Positions 34,886 through 46,978 of a DNA stretch of 64,000 nt are shown here, one piece after another (position 1 is the first letter of the stretch; each line of letters begins with the position of its first letter). The notes beneath the pieces are model-generated. The model had not been told where the DNA came from. It did no database searches and worked only from the letters and a program-made list of their open reading frames with translations. The DNA comes from Sphagnum magellanicum (Eukaryota; Streptophyta; Sphagnopsida; Sphagnales; Sphagnaceae), in the NCBI GenBank assembly GCA_021904315.1, contig CM038907.1:23877223-23941222 (forward strand), given 5' to 3'. Position numbers and translations under genes: made by a program.

Positions 34886-37800
34886 GGTACTATTCAATGG
34901 GTACTACCCTGGTCTTCAAAAAAATCTACTATCTCTGTTCCATTTTGCATTCCACTTTGTGTACTAAATAAATACTAATAAATAGCTACTACTACCCGGC
35001 TACTTTTCCAAAAATCTATTACCTTTGCTCCTTCTCCATTGCACCAGGTGCTGCTGCATGTTCACCCAAGGCATCTATTATTTAGAAAATAAAGAAATAG
35101 AACCCACTTCTATAATCGTACCATGGTAGACCCAATTTTTATTTTTATTTTTTGCATTGCTTCTAAACATTATAGATATCCCATCATCCCCTTGCCCAAA
35201 TTAGGGGCTCAGAATTCAAATTTAACATGTCCTCTTTAAATTATTAGCTCTAAATGGCCTTACTCAAGAAAGTTAAGGTACCAGTGTAGCTGCTGGTTTT
35301 CACCCTGGGGGGCGGCCGTGGAAGGGAAGTTTCCACATTTTCCTCTCAAACAGGCCATGTTTTATCATTCACCATTTACACCTTTTTCGCCCAAACAAAC
35401 TTTGTATGTACACATGTACAGACTATAGTACCTATTTTTGTGTCACCTGTTAGTTTACTGCCTTGCATTAGAATGGGTACTGTGGTACCTAGCCTGGTTT
35501 GGCACCAATTAATTATTTTTGGGTGGTTTCCAAAAATTTCTGATAAATAATACCTGCTTCTTCACGTGCCAAAAACCTGAAAGAAACTCTTGACTAAGCA
35601 CACTAGGCTCCTTAGTTAGTGTAAGACCAAATTGTTTATTTAAAAAATTACTACTGAATTTAAATGATTCAAAAAAAAATTTAAAATTATTAGGCACCTT
35701 GCTGCTGAACCAGGCTAAGAAGTACTACTGTAGTTTTCTTTAGAAGCAAAGGCTCATCAATAATAGAAATAATAACAATTTTCTGGGCGTCTGTTCCTAA
35801 TGCCTATTCCTATTCTGCCTCTGCAATAGTACATGTGTACTACACAAATGTTTCCCCACCCCTTTTGATCTTCCCACAACTGTGGTGTTGTTGCAAGCTT
35901 TACTTCTAATAAAGAACTTGTTTAGCCTACATGAACTGAATCCAAAATCTAGCAGTTTGCAAGAATGTGTTTTTTTTTATAATTATGAATTTAATGCCTT
36001 GGGTTTCTGTAAGAGAGAGTAGTAGATATGCAAAAAAATTTAACCCACCTTATTGGGTACTGCTAGACACTGAGATGCCATTATTGTAAGTGGGGTGTCA
36101 GCACATGATATAAAATAAAAGGTTTTTTGAAGTCAAAAGTCCTAAAGTGGTCAATACTACTCTGAGTTCCATGAAGTGGCTTTTTAGTATTAAATAAAGT
36201 TCTATGCCCAACTTGATTGAGCATGTGAAAACAAACATGGGTTCCAGGCTCCAGCGCAAGACCATCTGCAATTGAATTCTAAAAATATTTTTGTTTAGGT
36301 GAAAACCAGGGAGCTGAGCTGAATCGTTAAGGAAACGACTTCCTACCATGGTTTCTTGTAAGGATTTTGTGATGTAGCCAAAATGGCAATCATCTACAAA
36401 TAGTTTAGCCAAATTTGGTTACAATACCAGAAAAAAACAAGATCCTTCTATATTTTTGGCTAGGGTAGAACCACCCATCACCACCCACACCCATGGATGA
36501 TCAAACACCCAGATAGTTCAGAAGATGGCATGTTATTAAACATCAAACCAACTGGTAAGCATTCAATGATACCCTATAACTGACTGAATGAATGATTTAA
36601 AAACTTGTGGTTGGGATTTGTAAACCTTTCAGTCAGAGATGGGATTTTTTGTGTTCATGAGTGGGCTTCAAAACTCCCCCCCTATGTCAAAATGTTTCTT
36701 CCTTTCATTTGTCTCTTTGTGTTTGGCAAGGGTAATCACTCCTCATAGTCAATATTTTTTTATTGTCGGTAATTTTCATCATTTACTTTTCACTTTTTAA
36801 AAGGTAAATTGTGTATGTGCATATGTGTTCATTGTTGTAAATGGAGTTGTTTGAAATAAAGTTTACATTGTTCGGTAATATGAAGGATATTGTCTATGTA
36901 TAAAGTTTGGCACTATGTTTAGTTATATGATGCACTTAAGTTGCAATGAAAGAACATGTCTTCATAAGAGGTTGGACTATTTCTTTCAACCCCTTTACAT
37001 TGAGAAATTTTATCTTGCTTGTTCAAACCCAAATGGAGGTCCTTAAATAATTGTAGGGGTGGTTTTTTAAATGTTGGCTCACCAACCTATCTTCCCTACC
37101 TACTAGGACTTATCATAGAACTTTGGTGATTTGGAACAAAAAAAATCTTTCAAAATGTTGCTAATTTGAGACTTTTTTTCATGAATTTTCCTTCTTGTAG
37201 GCTAAATTCATATTTTAATGTCAAAATTTGGTGAAAATTCATCAATTAAAAAAATATTGCTTCCAACATCATATGTAAAGTGATTTCTTCTCCTCAAATT
37301 TATCACCTTCCCTAGTGTTTTTTTTCTACTCCAAAACCCAAGTTTTATTGGATGGCTACAAAATATCTAATGGGGAGGCAATGATGGTGAGTTGGAAATG
37401 CCAATGTAAATGACATTGGCTAAGATGCATTTCAGTTAGGCAAATTGTAGCTATTTATGCACTTAAATAGTTGAATGTGGGTAATGATGTTTGAAAACAA
37501 ATGATAATGTGCGTTGGTGAAACAATGTTTTAAATGGTAATTTATTTGATGATCAAGTAAATGCAAAGGTATGTGGAACTTTCAATGATTTGGTGAGCTT
37601 GGAAATAAAACCTTGGTAAGGAAAAGCAAAACTACAACAAACATCATGAACATAACTTCAATTCCACACAATGACAAAATAATATACCATAGAAGACCAA
37701 GAATATTGATGGACTTGAGGAAGGAAGATTAAGCCCTAATCTTTTTGATCCTGCCCATTGTAGCACAATTTAGTCCTTCACAAACCACACACATTAAAAT

Positions 37801-39850
37801 CATACTTGCCTACCCACATAGTATGTACTACCAATACAAGCTACATAAATGCAAAACACCAACCCAAAATTTAATAATAGTTTTAAAATAGAACAACAAT
37901 CATGCAATGTAAAAAATTTCCAAAAAAAACAATTCTAACAAGGCAAAAAAGAAAGTGGGGTGGAAATGAAACCTCCTTTACTTTATATTTTTTTATGAAC
38001 CTTGGCAAAAATTGGCATACATCATGTGTGAAGTTGAATTGCTTCAACTACCAACAATTATAACATCCTTGTGCCATTGCAAATTGTTGACATAATAGAA
38101 ACATTAAAAAACTTGCACCATAAATTACTAGCTGAAATTGTAAACATTCTAACAATGCGCTGCATATTTTTCTTATTCTTTGCCCAATCCTTGATGGCAT
38201 CCCCAAAAGGAAAAGTATCCAAACCATCACCAAATCCAAATGTGTAGTTACTTGGTTTCACAACTTGGATTTCATGAATGACAAGGTGAAGAAACATCAT
38301 TCATCCTCTACATCCCTTAAAATCATAACTACAAAAAGTTTTGCCAATGCAAAATACTCAAAAAATCAGTGTTGCAAGAGGTTGTTGGATGCTAGTTTAG
38401 ACCACAATCAAGTGATAGTGTTGCACATTAATGGGGTTCTAAAGTAGCATCATGATTGCTTTGCATAGTAATCTTGAAAAAATAAACTAATAGATCAAAT
38501 TTCCTTTCATTAAGAAGGGCATGGATCTTCACACAATCAATCTTTGGGCCAATGATTTTTTCAAAATAGAATGAGCCTTTAATAAGGCCAAGTGCCTTCA
38601 AAACATATCATCAACCAACATTGAAAATAGATGATACTAGTTGCATTCATTAATTCTAGACTTGGAAACCATCATTCAAATTCAAAGATCAAAGGAATGA
38701 TAACATGTGAACATTGAACTTTGACTACTTCAACATCACAAACTTCCCATCAAATGATTTGATAATGGAAATTGTTCAAAAATCATTATTTCATGAGTTC
38801 ATATTTTTTACATGTAGATATCATGGATCTAAAACATGTATGATGCACATACCATTGAAAATATATCATCATACTTATATGTGCATCCAACATGTTTTAA
38901 ACACACAACATCCAAGTGGAAAAAACACAAATCTATGAAATAACAATTTTCGTGTGAATGTTGAACAAATGGATGAAGTTGGTACGTTTGCGATGAAAAG
39001 TTATTGTCTAATCATCTCATGTGGCTTAGGTGAACACTAGTAAGAGGGCACTTTTTTATGCAATTGATATTGTTTGCTCGTGAAGTAAAAATCACAAATT
39101 ATATGTTTATTGCAAGATCAATCCACCATCATTTGTACACATGTGCAAACTCAAAAAGGCCTTGAAATTCTCTTAATTGAATTTCTTATTTGGATCAAAA
39201 TACATGTTGTATAACTCAATATAATACATTATGATAGATGTGACAAAATGACATACAAAACTATTTCATCCCTACACAAAGTTTATGATATGTTTGACCT
39301 CTAATAATGGCATGACACTAGGAGAAAAAAGGTTTTTTTTTTCCAACCAATTTTTGACTACATGTGATCCATAACTACATTTCAACTACATATTTATATT
39401 CATTTCAAGAAATTCCACGTGGATGGCTTGGCACCTTGAATAAATCAAACTACTGATTAATTTGGTAAGTTTACAACATTGACCATCAATGGCGGTTGAC
39501 TTTTGAAAATACAATTGAATTGTAGTCGAAAAGTTCATTTTGAGATGATGGACCAAGTTATGTCATGTCAACCGCTTGATTAATTCAATGGAAATTGAGA
39601 TTTTGTTACAATTATGTTGTGATTAGTTTTTTAATTTTATTGAAAATTCATGACACCTTTATCAAAATCTATAACTTTCATGACATTACCTTGTCACTAA
39701 ACATCCTAAGTGGGCTTCAAATTGTGCAAAATGGTGTCTAGGAATAAGACAACATGTACACATCTTAGTTTAAGGTCATTGTGAATGCTATCACAATGAT
39801 TAAAAAATGTCCAACACAAAATTCACATGCCCTTACTTTGCAAAATATAT
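34886..39850. other. AT-rich intergenic DNA
   Basis: No gene is supported between the pseudokinase promoter and the TAGG-rich repeats. One dispersed repeat copy (35157-35283) is present. The open frames here (for example 36098-36412 minus) have no recognised motif and no splice context. Confidence 0.5.
35157..35283 (+). repeat. Dispersed repeat, copy 2
   Basis: This is the partner of 13862-13979, in the same orientation about 21 kb away. It ends with CTCAAGAAAGTTAAGGTACCA, where copy 1 has CTCAAGAAGGTGAAGGTACCA. Sequence beyond this border differs, so the right end of the match is sharp. Confidence 0.65.
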
Positions 39851-40130
39851 GTAAGTAGGGTGTAAATTATAATGTTAGGTAGGAAAGTAATTAATAGGTT
39901 ACTAGGTAGGTTAAATACCTACTTATTATGTAAGTAAGGTACAAGTAAGGTAATAATATATAACCTTCCTACCTATTGTTACTTACACCCTATTTATATA
40001 TTACCAACTACCTACTTACCTAGGTAACTCACAACCTACCTACCTATACCTACTTAAGTAAGTCAAAACCTACCTATACTTAACTTACTATCTACCTACC
40101 TACCTACCCAAGTTAAGTTAGGTAGGCTAA
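39851..40130. repeat. Foldback zone of TAGG/CCTA motifs
   Basis: The left part (39851-39960) is rich in GTAAGTAGG and GTTAGGTAGG, and the right part (39963-40120) is rich in CCTACC and ACTTACACCC. Segments 39851-39890 and 39963-39995 are approximate reverse complements (GTAAGTAGGGTGTAAAT against ACTTACACCCTATTTA). A smaller palindrome, AGGTAGGTTAAATACCTACT, lies between. This is a degenerate inverted-repeat structure made of one tetranucleotide-like motif. Confidence 0.65.
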
Positions 40131-41601
40131 GGTAAAAAACTAAGTTAGGCAAGCTACATTAGTTTAACAAAGGTTTAGCTATGTTGAAGAAACTTGTATA
40201 TTGTCTTGGAGGTGGTTTTAAAGATGGATGATTGGATGAATTTGGATGAATGGGTGATGTGACATGTAATATGGATGCATGGATGATATGACATATAATA
40301 GTGGCACCAATGTGTTGGCAGGAAATTTGAAATTTGAATTTGTTCAAGTCGAAAACTAGTTAAAAACATGTCAACTTGCATAGTTGAAAATTAATCAACA
40401 TCTTGACTATAACCACACAATGCAACTCCACCTTATATTATACTCTCATTCAAACTTTGAACTTTCCCTTTGCTTTAGTTTCATTTTTTTTAATTAATTT
40501 TTTTTTAAGGCCATTTTATTTATCATTTTAACCCACATGTAGTTTATTGATTTGTGGATTTTTTAAAAAAAAGTGCACCTTGCTATTTGCTTGTGGGAAA
40601 CTTCAAGTATTTCACTTTGGGGGTTCAAACTTTCATTATCAATTTGTTTTTAAGTGGTTTTCTTTGCTTCATTACTTTCAACTAGTTTTTTCTTTTCTCC
40701 AAGTGTTGCGCTTTTTGAATTCTTTAGTTATTAAGCATATTAAAGTCAAGTGCATTCATGGTTAGATCACCGCAACAAGAACCATGACACCCATGAATGT
40801 TCTAAGATGTTAAATAATGAAAGGGGGATTTGTATGTTTAGGCTTTCAACCAATAAATGTTATAATGAATAATTCAAATCAATTGAACAAATTTTGAATG
40901 TCATGTTCAAATATAAACCAAAAAGGAATGCAAGACTACTTAGACATTCCAAAATGACATACTTTCATTTGGACTACCAAAAATCTATTAAAAAATCAAA
41001 TAATGTCTTTTTTTTGTAACACCCACATCTCTTATAATTTTTTCCAAACCTTTGGAATGTAGATTTGTAATTAATAATAACAATTTGTTTGTCTTTATTC
41101 ACAAATTCATTTTATGAAAAAATTCAAGATTTTAACATTAATTCCACAAAATTTGGTGATTATCATACTAAAAATTTATGCCATGACATAAAACATATTT
41201 TATTCTATTTCACTACAGGAAACTTGAAGAAAAAAAATTACCACTTGCAACTATTTTCTAGTTGTAAAAGACATTTGCTACTAAAAATTGCCTAGTTGCA
41301 CCAACAAGTTGCATTAGACATTATTTGCAAATGTGGATGAAATCAATGGTCAACAAATATTTCACCATCCGTGTACTATTCTATGCCATCTATATATTAC
41401 AATAAAATCAACAAATAATGACATGATGCATAATGACATGTGGCAATTGAAAAATATTTTAAAAATAATTGTTTAAAAAATAAATAATGGATCATCTAGT
41501 TTAAATGTTTTTAGGTTGTGACACATGGCACAATACCAATATGCCATGTGGCATTTTTGCATTTTGGTCAAAACGAATAAAAATAAATATTTAGGGAAGT
41601 A

Positions 41602-41652
41602 TGTAGGAAAAGGTAAGTAGGTAGTTAGGTAGGTTAGGGAGGTAGGAAAGTA
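41602..41652 (+). repeat. TAGG-motif cluster, G-rich strand on plus
   Basis: Runs such as GGTAAGTAGGTAGTTAGG and TAGGTTAGGGAGGTAGG are densely packed. The motif is like the left arm at 39.85 kb. The cluster borders the start of the AT-rich island. Confidence 0.55.
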
Positions 41653-41869
41653 TTTAAATTTTTTAAAGGTTTAACCTTTGGGGTTAAACTTTTTAAAGGG
41701 TTAAACTCCTTTGGCTCATCCCAATTGACATGTTTTTTTTATGTGCAAGTATTAGACAAAACCTCCTCCTTATATAGTTTTCATTATGGAAGTGGAAGAC
41801 AAAACATATGGGATAAAAATTAAAGTCGCAACTTAATTGTAAACTAGGTTGCAATTAAAAAGATTATTT

Positions 41870-42732
41870 CATATCTTTTGTCCTCCTTTTTAATTTTGTA
41901 AACGATATAACTAAAAAAATAAGTAGCGAACTAAATATTTAAATAATTAAATTAATAGTTAATTTAGTTATACATTATTAATTCATAATTCATAAATAGA
42001 GAAATAAACAACTATAATATTAGCCAACTAATAGCAAATATCTAAGTAATAACTAACTAACTTACTAATTATAAGTAATTAAATAATACCTCATAATTTA
42101 ACAATAGATTATAATAATTATTATCTATGTAACAAATAATTTTTAAAACCATTAATTATAAGTTTTTGTTTTTTCATAAATAAATGACTAAAATTTTAAT
42201 TAATTAATAATGAAATAACTGACTTATTAGTTATTTATTTTCATTAATATTTTTAAATAATTGTACAAGTAAATATAATATTAATTAATCGTTAATTAAT
42301 ATCTAAATAATAACCAACAACGTATTAGTTATACATTATTAACTAATAGTTCAGAAATTTAAAAATGATTGATTAGAATATAATTAAATAACCAACTTAT
42401 TAGTTATAAGATTTCATTAATGATTATTAAATAGTAAAATAAATAACTGAAATATTAAGTAATTGATATTTAAATAATAAATGATTGAATAAATGATTGT
42501 AATTTATTATTTAATTATGATATTATTATAGTGTTATCTAATTAATAATCATTAACTAACCAATAATTAACTAACTAATTAGTTATAAATAATTGATCAA
42601 TAGTTCATAAAGAAACATAAAAATAACTAATATATTGCATGATTATGAAATATTAATCATAAATACTAAGTATGAACTATTAATTATCAATTAATTAAAT
42701 ATATGTAACTAATTAATCATCGGTTAATTAAT
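41870..42732. repeat. Extremely AT-rich low-complexity island
   Basis: About 860 bases consist almost wholly of A and T, with words such as TTAATTAATAA, ATTAACTAAC and TTAGTTATA recurring on both strands without a fixed period. G and C are rare. It is flanked by TAGG-motif clusters at 41602-41652 and 42733-42870. It may be an eroded satellite or microsatellite expansion. No coding potential. Confidence 0.7.
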
Positions 42733-42870
42733 AAGTGGGTAGTAATTTACGTTAGGTAGGTAAATAACAAGTACATCGTTAAGTTAGATAGGTAGGTAAA
42801 CATATAAATAGATAGGTTTGTAGGCTAAGCTAGGTAGGTAAACAAGCATATATAGGCAGATAGGTAGTTA
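42733..42870 (+). repeat. TAGG-motif cluster, right of the AT-rich island
   Basis: Contains GTTAGGTAGGTAAATAA, AGATAGGTAGGTAAACATAT, GCTAGGTAGGTAAACAAGC and GCAGATAGGTAG, spaced at roughly 40-50 bases. It is on the same strand as the cluster at 41.6 kb. Confidence 0.55.
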
Positions 42871-43171
42871 TTTTGCTTAAATACAAACTAAATACAATTT
42901 TATAAATACACAAATGGAAACATACCCCCATTATACCCCTAATATAACTTAGCAAAAATACACATACCTTTCAAAGCTTCCTAATACACCTATGTATACC
43001 ACTAGGGGCTATGTTGACACCCTAGAGCTGTAACAAAGTTTGGTTCCATTTGCAACTAATGGGACATATGGACATGATCATGGATGAAAACAATCTTTGA
43101 GATGGAGGTGAGATTATTTTTGTTTGTCAACAATTATTTCTTGCATAATTTAAATTAAGCAATTGTGTGAC

Positions 43172-44259
43172 TGTCGCGCCCCCCCCTAGTTCCTTGTGGA
43201 CCCACTTGAGGGTCTAAGTATGCGGCGATGCGGAAGCGATTAGAACTTGGGGCACGATCCCGACTTCTAGCACTAGAAAGGGGTGAGAGGGGCGTGCTAG
43301 AAGCCCCGGGAATGACTAGGAAGAGTGGACAAGCTTGACTCATTCACACGGACCCTCCATGAACCACTCCAAGTGGTTAGTCCAAAGTTGGAGCACCTTT
43401 GGTGTTAGGAAGAGCCACGGCCCGGACCTTGGGGGAAACCATCACCTTCCCCTTTAGAACTCATCATGGAACCTTTTTGGTGTTGGGGCAAGCCACGGGT
43501 GAACTCGGACTCACTTTGAACACACACACACTCCGGGCTCGGGAGTAAGCCACCACCTCACTCCCTTGGTGGGGAAGCCAGCATCTTCCCCCCTTGGGGA
43601 AGCCAACCACTTCCCCCTTATAGTATACTATGTGCCTCGCCGCGGGGGTGGCATCCAAATGGCCATTTTGTCCCGGGACTCCCGGGACTCCCGCGTGAGA
43701 ATCCCGAAATCGCGCAAATTCGGGACTCCCGCGACTTTGAAGCTTCATAACTTTCGGAGCAGACCTTCGATCGATTTGCCGTCTGAAGCAAAGTTGTAGA
43801 TCTCGTCGAGACCTTTTCAACGGTATGTCGCACGTTCTCTGTAGTCAAGTATTTCGGGTCGATTCCCAACTTTTAGTGGTCGGGAGTCAAAACTGGCAGA
43901 CTCCCGAGAATTCGACTCCCGCCCCCTTCTTTTGGCCATAACTTGTGTTTCATATGTCCAAATGAGCAATGCGAGCCCATTTTGGACATCTACACTTCAA
44001 GACCTTTCCATTGATATAAAGAACGCAACAAGCCATGGAGTTTTGACCCCTCAAAACGCTCTCTGAATTCCGGGAGTCCCTTTGGGACTCCAACTCTCAC
44101 CAACTCCCAACATGGGAGTTCACTTGGGAGTGTGAGGGTTCACTCCCTCACACTCTTTGCACTCCCGGGAGCATGTGATATGACTCCCGGATCTACTTAT
44201 AGGCCCGCAACCTTGCAACCCCCTTGCCTTGGTCACGAGCCAAGGCTAGGGTTGCGACA
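43172..44259. mobile_element. Solo LTR, copy 1 (1088 bp)
   Basis: The segment starts TGTCGCGCCCC and ends GGGTTGCGACA, giving TG...CA ends with a TGTCGC/GCGACA terminal inverted repeat. It is flanked on both sides by GTGAC (43167-43171 and 44260-44264), a perfect 5-bp target duplication. It is GC-rich inside AT-rich DNA and carries no transposase-like frame. These are the marks of a solo LTR left after recombination between the two LTRs of a retrotransposon. TGTC-CGCCCC starts are often seen in plant Ty3-type LTRs, but the superfamily is not proven. The open frames inside (43464-43869) are not genes. Confidence 0.85.
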
Positions 44260-44457
44260 GTGACATTGGTGCGTTGGATATTTTTGAATTATGTGTTAAC
44301 TTATAATTGCACTGTTCATCATATGGAGATTATAAGATTTTCATTATTAGTTGATAATGATAAGTAGATTATGCCTTTATTGTGTTTTGATTTTCTTCAG
44401 TTATTTTAGTTGGGTGGATTGTTCCCACACTCTAGCTTTGGTAATTTCATAATTGTG

Positions 44458-44600
44458 ATTATAATCCAACTTTTTGTTTTGACTAGATTTTGACTATAAT
44501 CTATTTTTTGTTAACTAAGTTTTGATTTTTTATCAATTAAATTTGACTAAAATTCAACTTTTTGTCAACTAAATTTCAACTAATTATGCATGAGATAACT
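44458..44600 (+). repeat. Degenerate ~35-bp tandem repeat
   Basis: Three to four variants follow one another of the pattern GACTATAATC-AACTTTTTGT followed by -AACTAAATTTT. Example starts are near 44458, 44490, 44522 and 44551. This is an old tandem array in AT-rich DNA. Confidence 0.45.
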
Positions 44601-44869
44601 AGCATATTTGTAAACACCATATGGCAACAAATAATTCACCATGGTTTTGACTCATGACATTTTAATTTTGTCAATGAAAATAAAGATATTTTGACAAGTG
44701 TAAAGTCAACAATGGCTACCAATTTAAATTGAGTGTTGAGATTTTGCCACTTGTCATTTTATATCATAAATCTATCCAAAATTTTCAATATATATAATTT
44801 AGAAAACTCCTTATCATACACATGGCATGCATCAACTATTTTATTTTTATGGAAGCCCACTAATGCCTA

Positions 44870-44927
44870 ACTATTTAATCTAACTACCTAACCTAGCTAC
44901 CTATTCTATCTACCTACATGTGACCCA
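44870..44927 (-). repeat. CCTA-motif cluster (reverse strand of the TAGG clusters)
   Basis: Reads AACTACCTAACCTAGCTACC and TATTCTATCTACCTAC on the plus strand, which is the complement of the motif seen at 41.6 and 42.8 kb. The strand of the motif has switched relative to those clusters. Confidence 0.5.
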
Positions 44928-45285
44928 TTTCATTATTTTGAAACAATTGTAAATATAAGTCAAACCTTCAACTTCACTAAGATGGATGAAATGATAAGTT
45001 AGTGGATGAAGTCTATACTTTTGGTTAAATATAGTTTTAAATGGTTTTTTTGACTAAATTGATAAATGTTGACCATGAGTTGACACATGGTTGTTGTGTT
45101 CAACTATTTATTGCACTTGATTTTTTGTTATCAACTTTAAACCTTTACAATTGAAAAAAATCCAAAATTTTAATTTCAACTTGAAATTGCAATTTTTGAC
45201 TAAAATTATAGTTGAAACACATAGTTCCAAATTGGGGGGGGGGGGTTTCTCCTAATGTGATGTAAATCAAATCTATGTCCATTTC

Positions 45286-45332
45286 AATGTCACAAAGATA
45301 CCCTAGATATTATATGTTATCTTTGTGACATT
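45286..45332. repeat. Perfect 15-bp inverted repeat with 17-nt loop
   Basis: Arms 45286-45300 (AATGTCACAAAGATA) and 45318-45332 (TATCTTTGTGACATT) are exact reverse complements. It sits between the two solo LTRs, just after a homopolymer of about a dozen G (to 45245). No gene is nearby. Confidence 0.75.
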
Positions 45333-46067
45333 AGTGTTCACATTATAACCTTAAACTACAACAAGCCACTTTGTTATCAATTTGATCAATTATTGGCCCC
45401 TATATTCCATCAAAAACCCCAAAATCAATGTGATGAAGTTATTTGCAAAACCTTTACCAACCACCTTTTCAAGATTCAACAACAATGCCATTTTCTTAAA
45501 ACCATCAACAACATAAGTGTGCACACTACACTAAGATGATTGTTAATTGTTATAATTTCATCACAATTAACAACGAGGTACTTGATTATTGCACAACATC
45601 TTTGATTTGTTTAATGACAATTTGGAACATGGTCTCTACCATTTTCCAAGCAATGGATTAGACCAATGTTTATGCGACATGTTTTTTGCTTTCAAAAATT
45701 CAAAAATGTGTTTCATGTTCTCAAAGCTTGTCAAAGGTAAACCAAATTTCAAGAACCAAAAATGGCAGTGAAAAGAATGAACTTGTGTTTCTTATTTTTA
45801 ACAATTCTTGTGCTAACACAAACCAATTTAGCAACAATGTTTTGACCCCTAGTAGTCCATAGACACTCATTTTTCGCATGTTAGTTCTTTATTGACATGA
45901 AATATTGGCCCACAACAAAGTCAAGGAGTGCAACCTTACATTTTTGCTTGCATGTGTGTTTTTTTCAAAAGTCAAATTCAGGTACAAATATATTTTCTCT
46001 ACCCTTGATTTCACTACACACTTTGCAATGAACCATAATTGATTTTCCCATCACACTATACCATTAT

Positions 46068-46973
46068 TGTCGTAACCCTAATCTTGGGCTCACAACCAAG
46101 GCAAAGGGCTTGCAAGGGTGCGAGCTAAGACTAAGCCCAATAGTTGTATTATCATGTCCCCAGGAGTGCAAAAGAATGTGAGGGAAAAAACCCTCACACT
46201 CCCAAGTGAACTCCCATGTGGGAGTTGAAGTCTCGATGAACTCCCAGATGTTCAGAAAATGATTACAAGGGTCAAAACCCAATGGATCGAAGAGTTCTTC
46301 ATAACATTGGAAAGCTATTGAAACGTGGATGTTTAAAATGGGCTCGCATGACCCATTTGGACATCTGAAACACAAGTTATGGCCAAAAGAAGGGTTGGGA
46401 GTCAAATTGGTTCTCGACCACTAAAAGTTGGGAATCACCCCAATATCCTTGCGTGCAAGTGGCGTGCGACATACCATTGAAAAGATCTCAACGAGGGCTA
46501 CAATTTTGTTGTAGACCTCATCTCAATCGGAGGTCTGCACACAAAGTTATGGGGCCCCAAAATCGTGAGAGTCCCAACTTTGGCAATTTTAGGACTCCCA
46601 CTTGGGAGTCCCGGGACAAAAAGCCATTTGGATGTGAGCCTTGTGGAGAGGCATAGAGTATACTATAAGGGGGAAGGTGGTGACTTCCCCCAAGTCCGGG
46701 CTGTGGTGAGTCTTGTGAGTCCGAGCTGCCTGTGGTTTGTCTTAACACCAAAAGTGCTCTAACTATGCACTAACCACCTTGTGTTGGTTTTGTGCAGGTT
46801 CATGTGAGTAGTTGATGCTTGTCACTCTTCCTAGTCCCATCTCGGAGCTCCAACACGCTCCTCTACCCTTTTAAAGTGCTACAAACCAGGGAACGTGCCC
46901 TTACTCTTTGCTTTTCTGTTGTTTTCAATTTAGACTCACATTTGAATCCATTAAGGAGCTTGAGGGTGCGTCA
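46068..46973. mobile_element. Solo LTR, copy 2 (906 bp), inverted relative to copy 1
   Basis: This is the reverse complement of copy 1 over most of its length. It begins TGTCGTAACCCTA (matching the end of copy 1) and ends GAGGGTGCGTCA. Inside, GTATACTATAAGG at about 46659 matches the complement of 43617-43630. The flanks ATTAT (46063-46067) and ACTAT (46974-46978) agree at four of five bases, which fits an eroded target duplication. It is shorter and more diverged than copy 1, so it is probably older. Confidence 0.75.
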
Positions 46974-46978
46974 ACTAT

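Noticed and set aside
36098-36412. 104-residue minus-strand open frame
   Set aside because: No motif, promoter or splice site was seen. Its length is within chance expectation for the window.
42733-42870. Interstitial telomere repeat
   Set aside because: The TTAGG-like words lack the plant TTTAGGG period and vary in spacing. They fit the local TAGG motif clusters better.
43464-43869. Overlapping open frames with charged composition
   Set aside because: They lie inside the solo LTR and match the inverted copy at 46.1-46.9 kb only as LTR sequence. LTRs do not encode protein.
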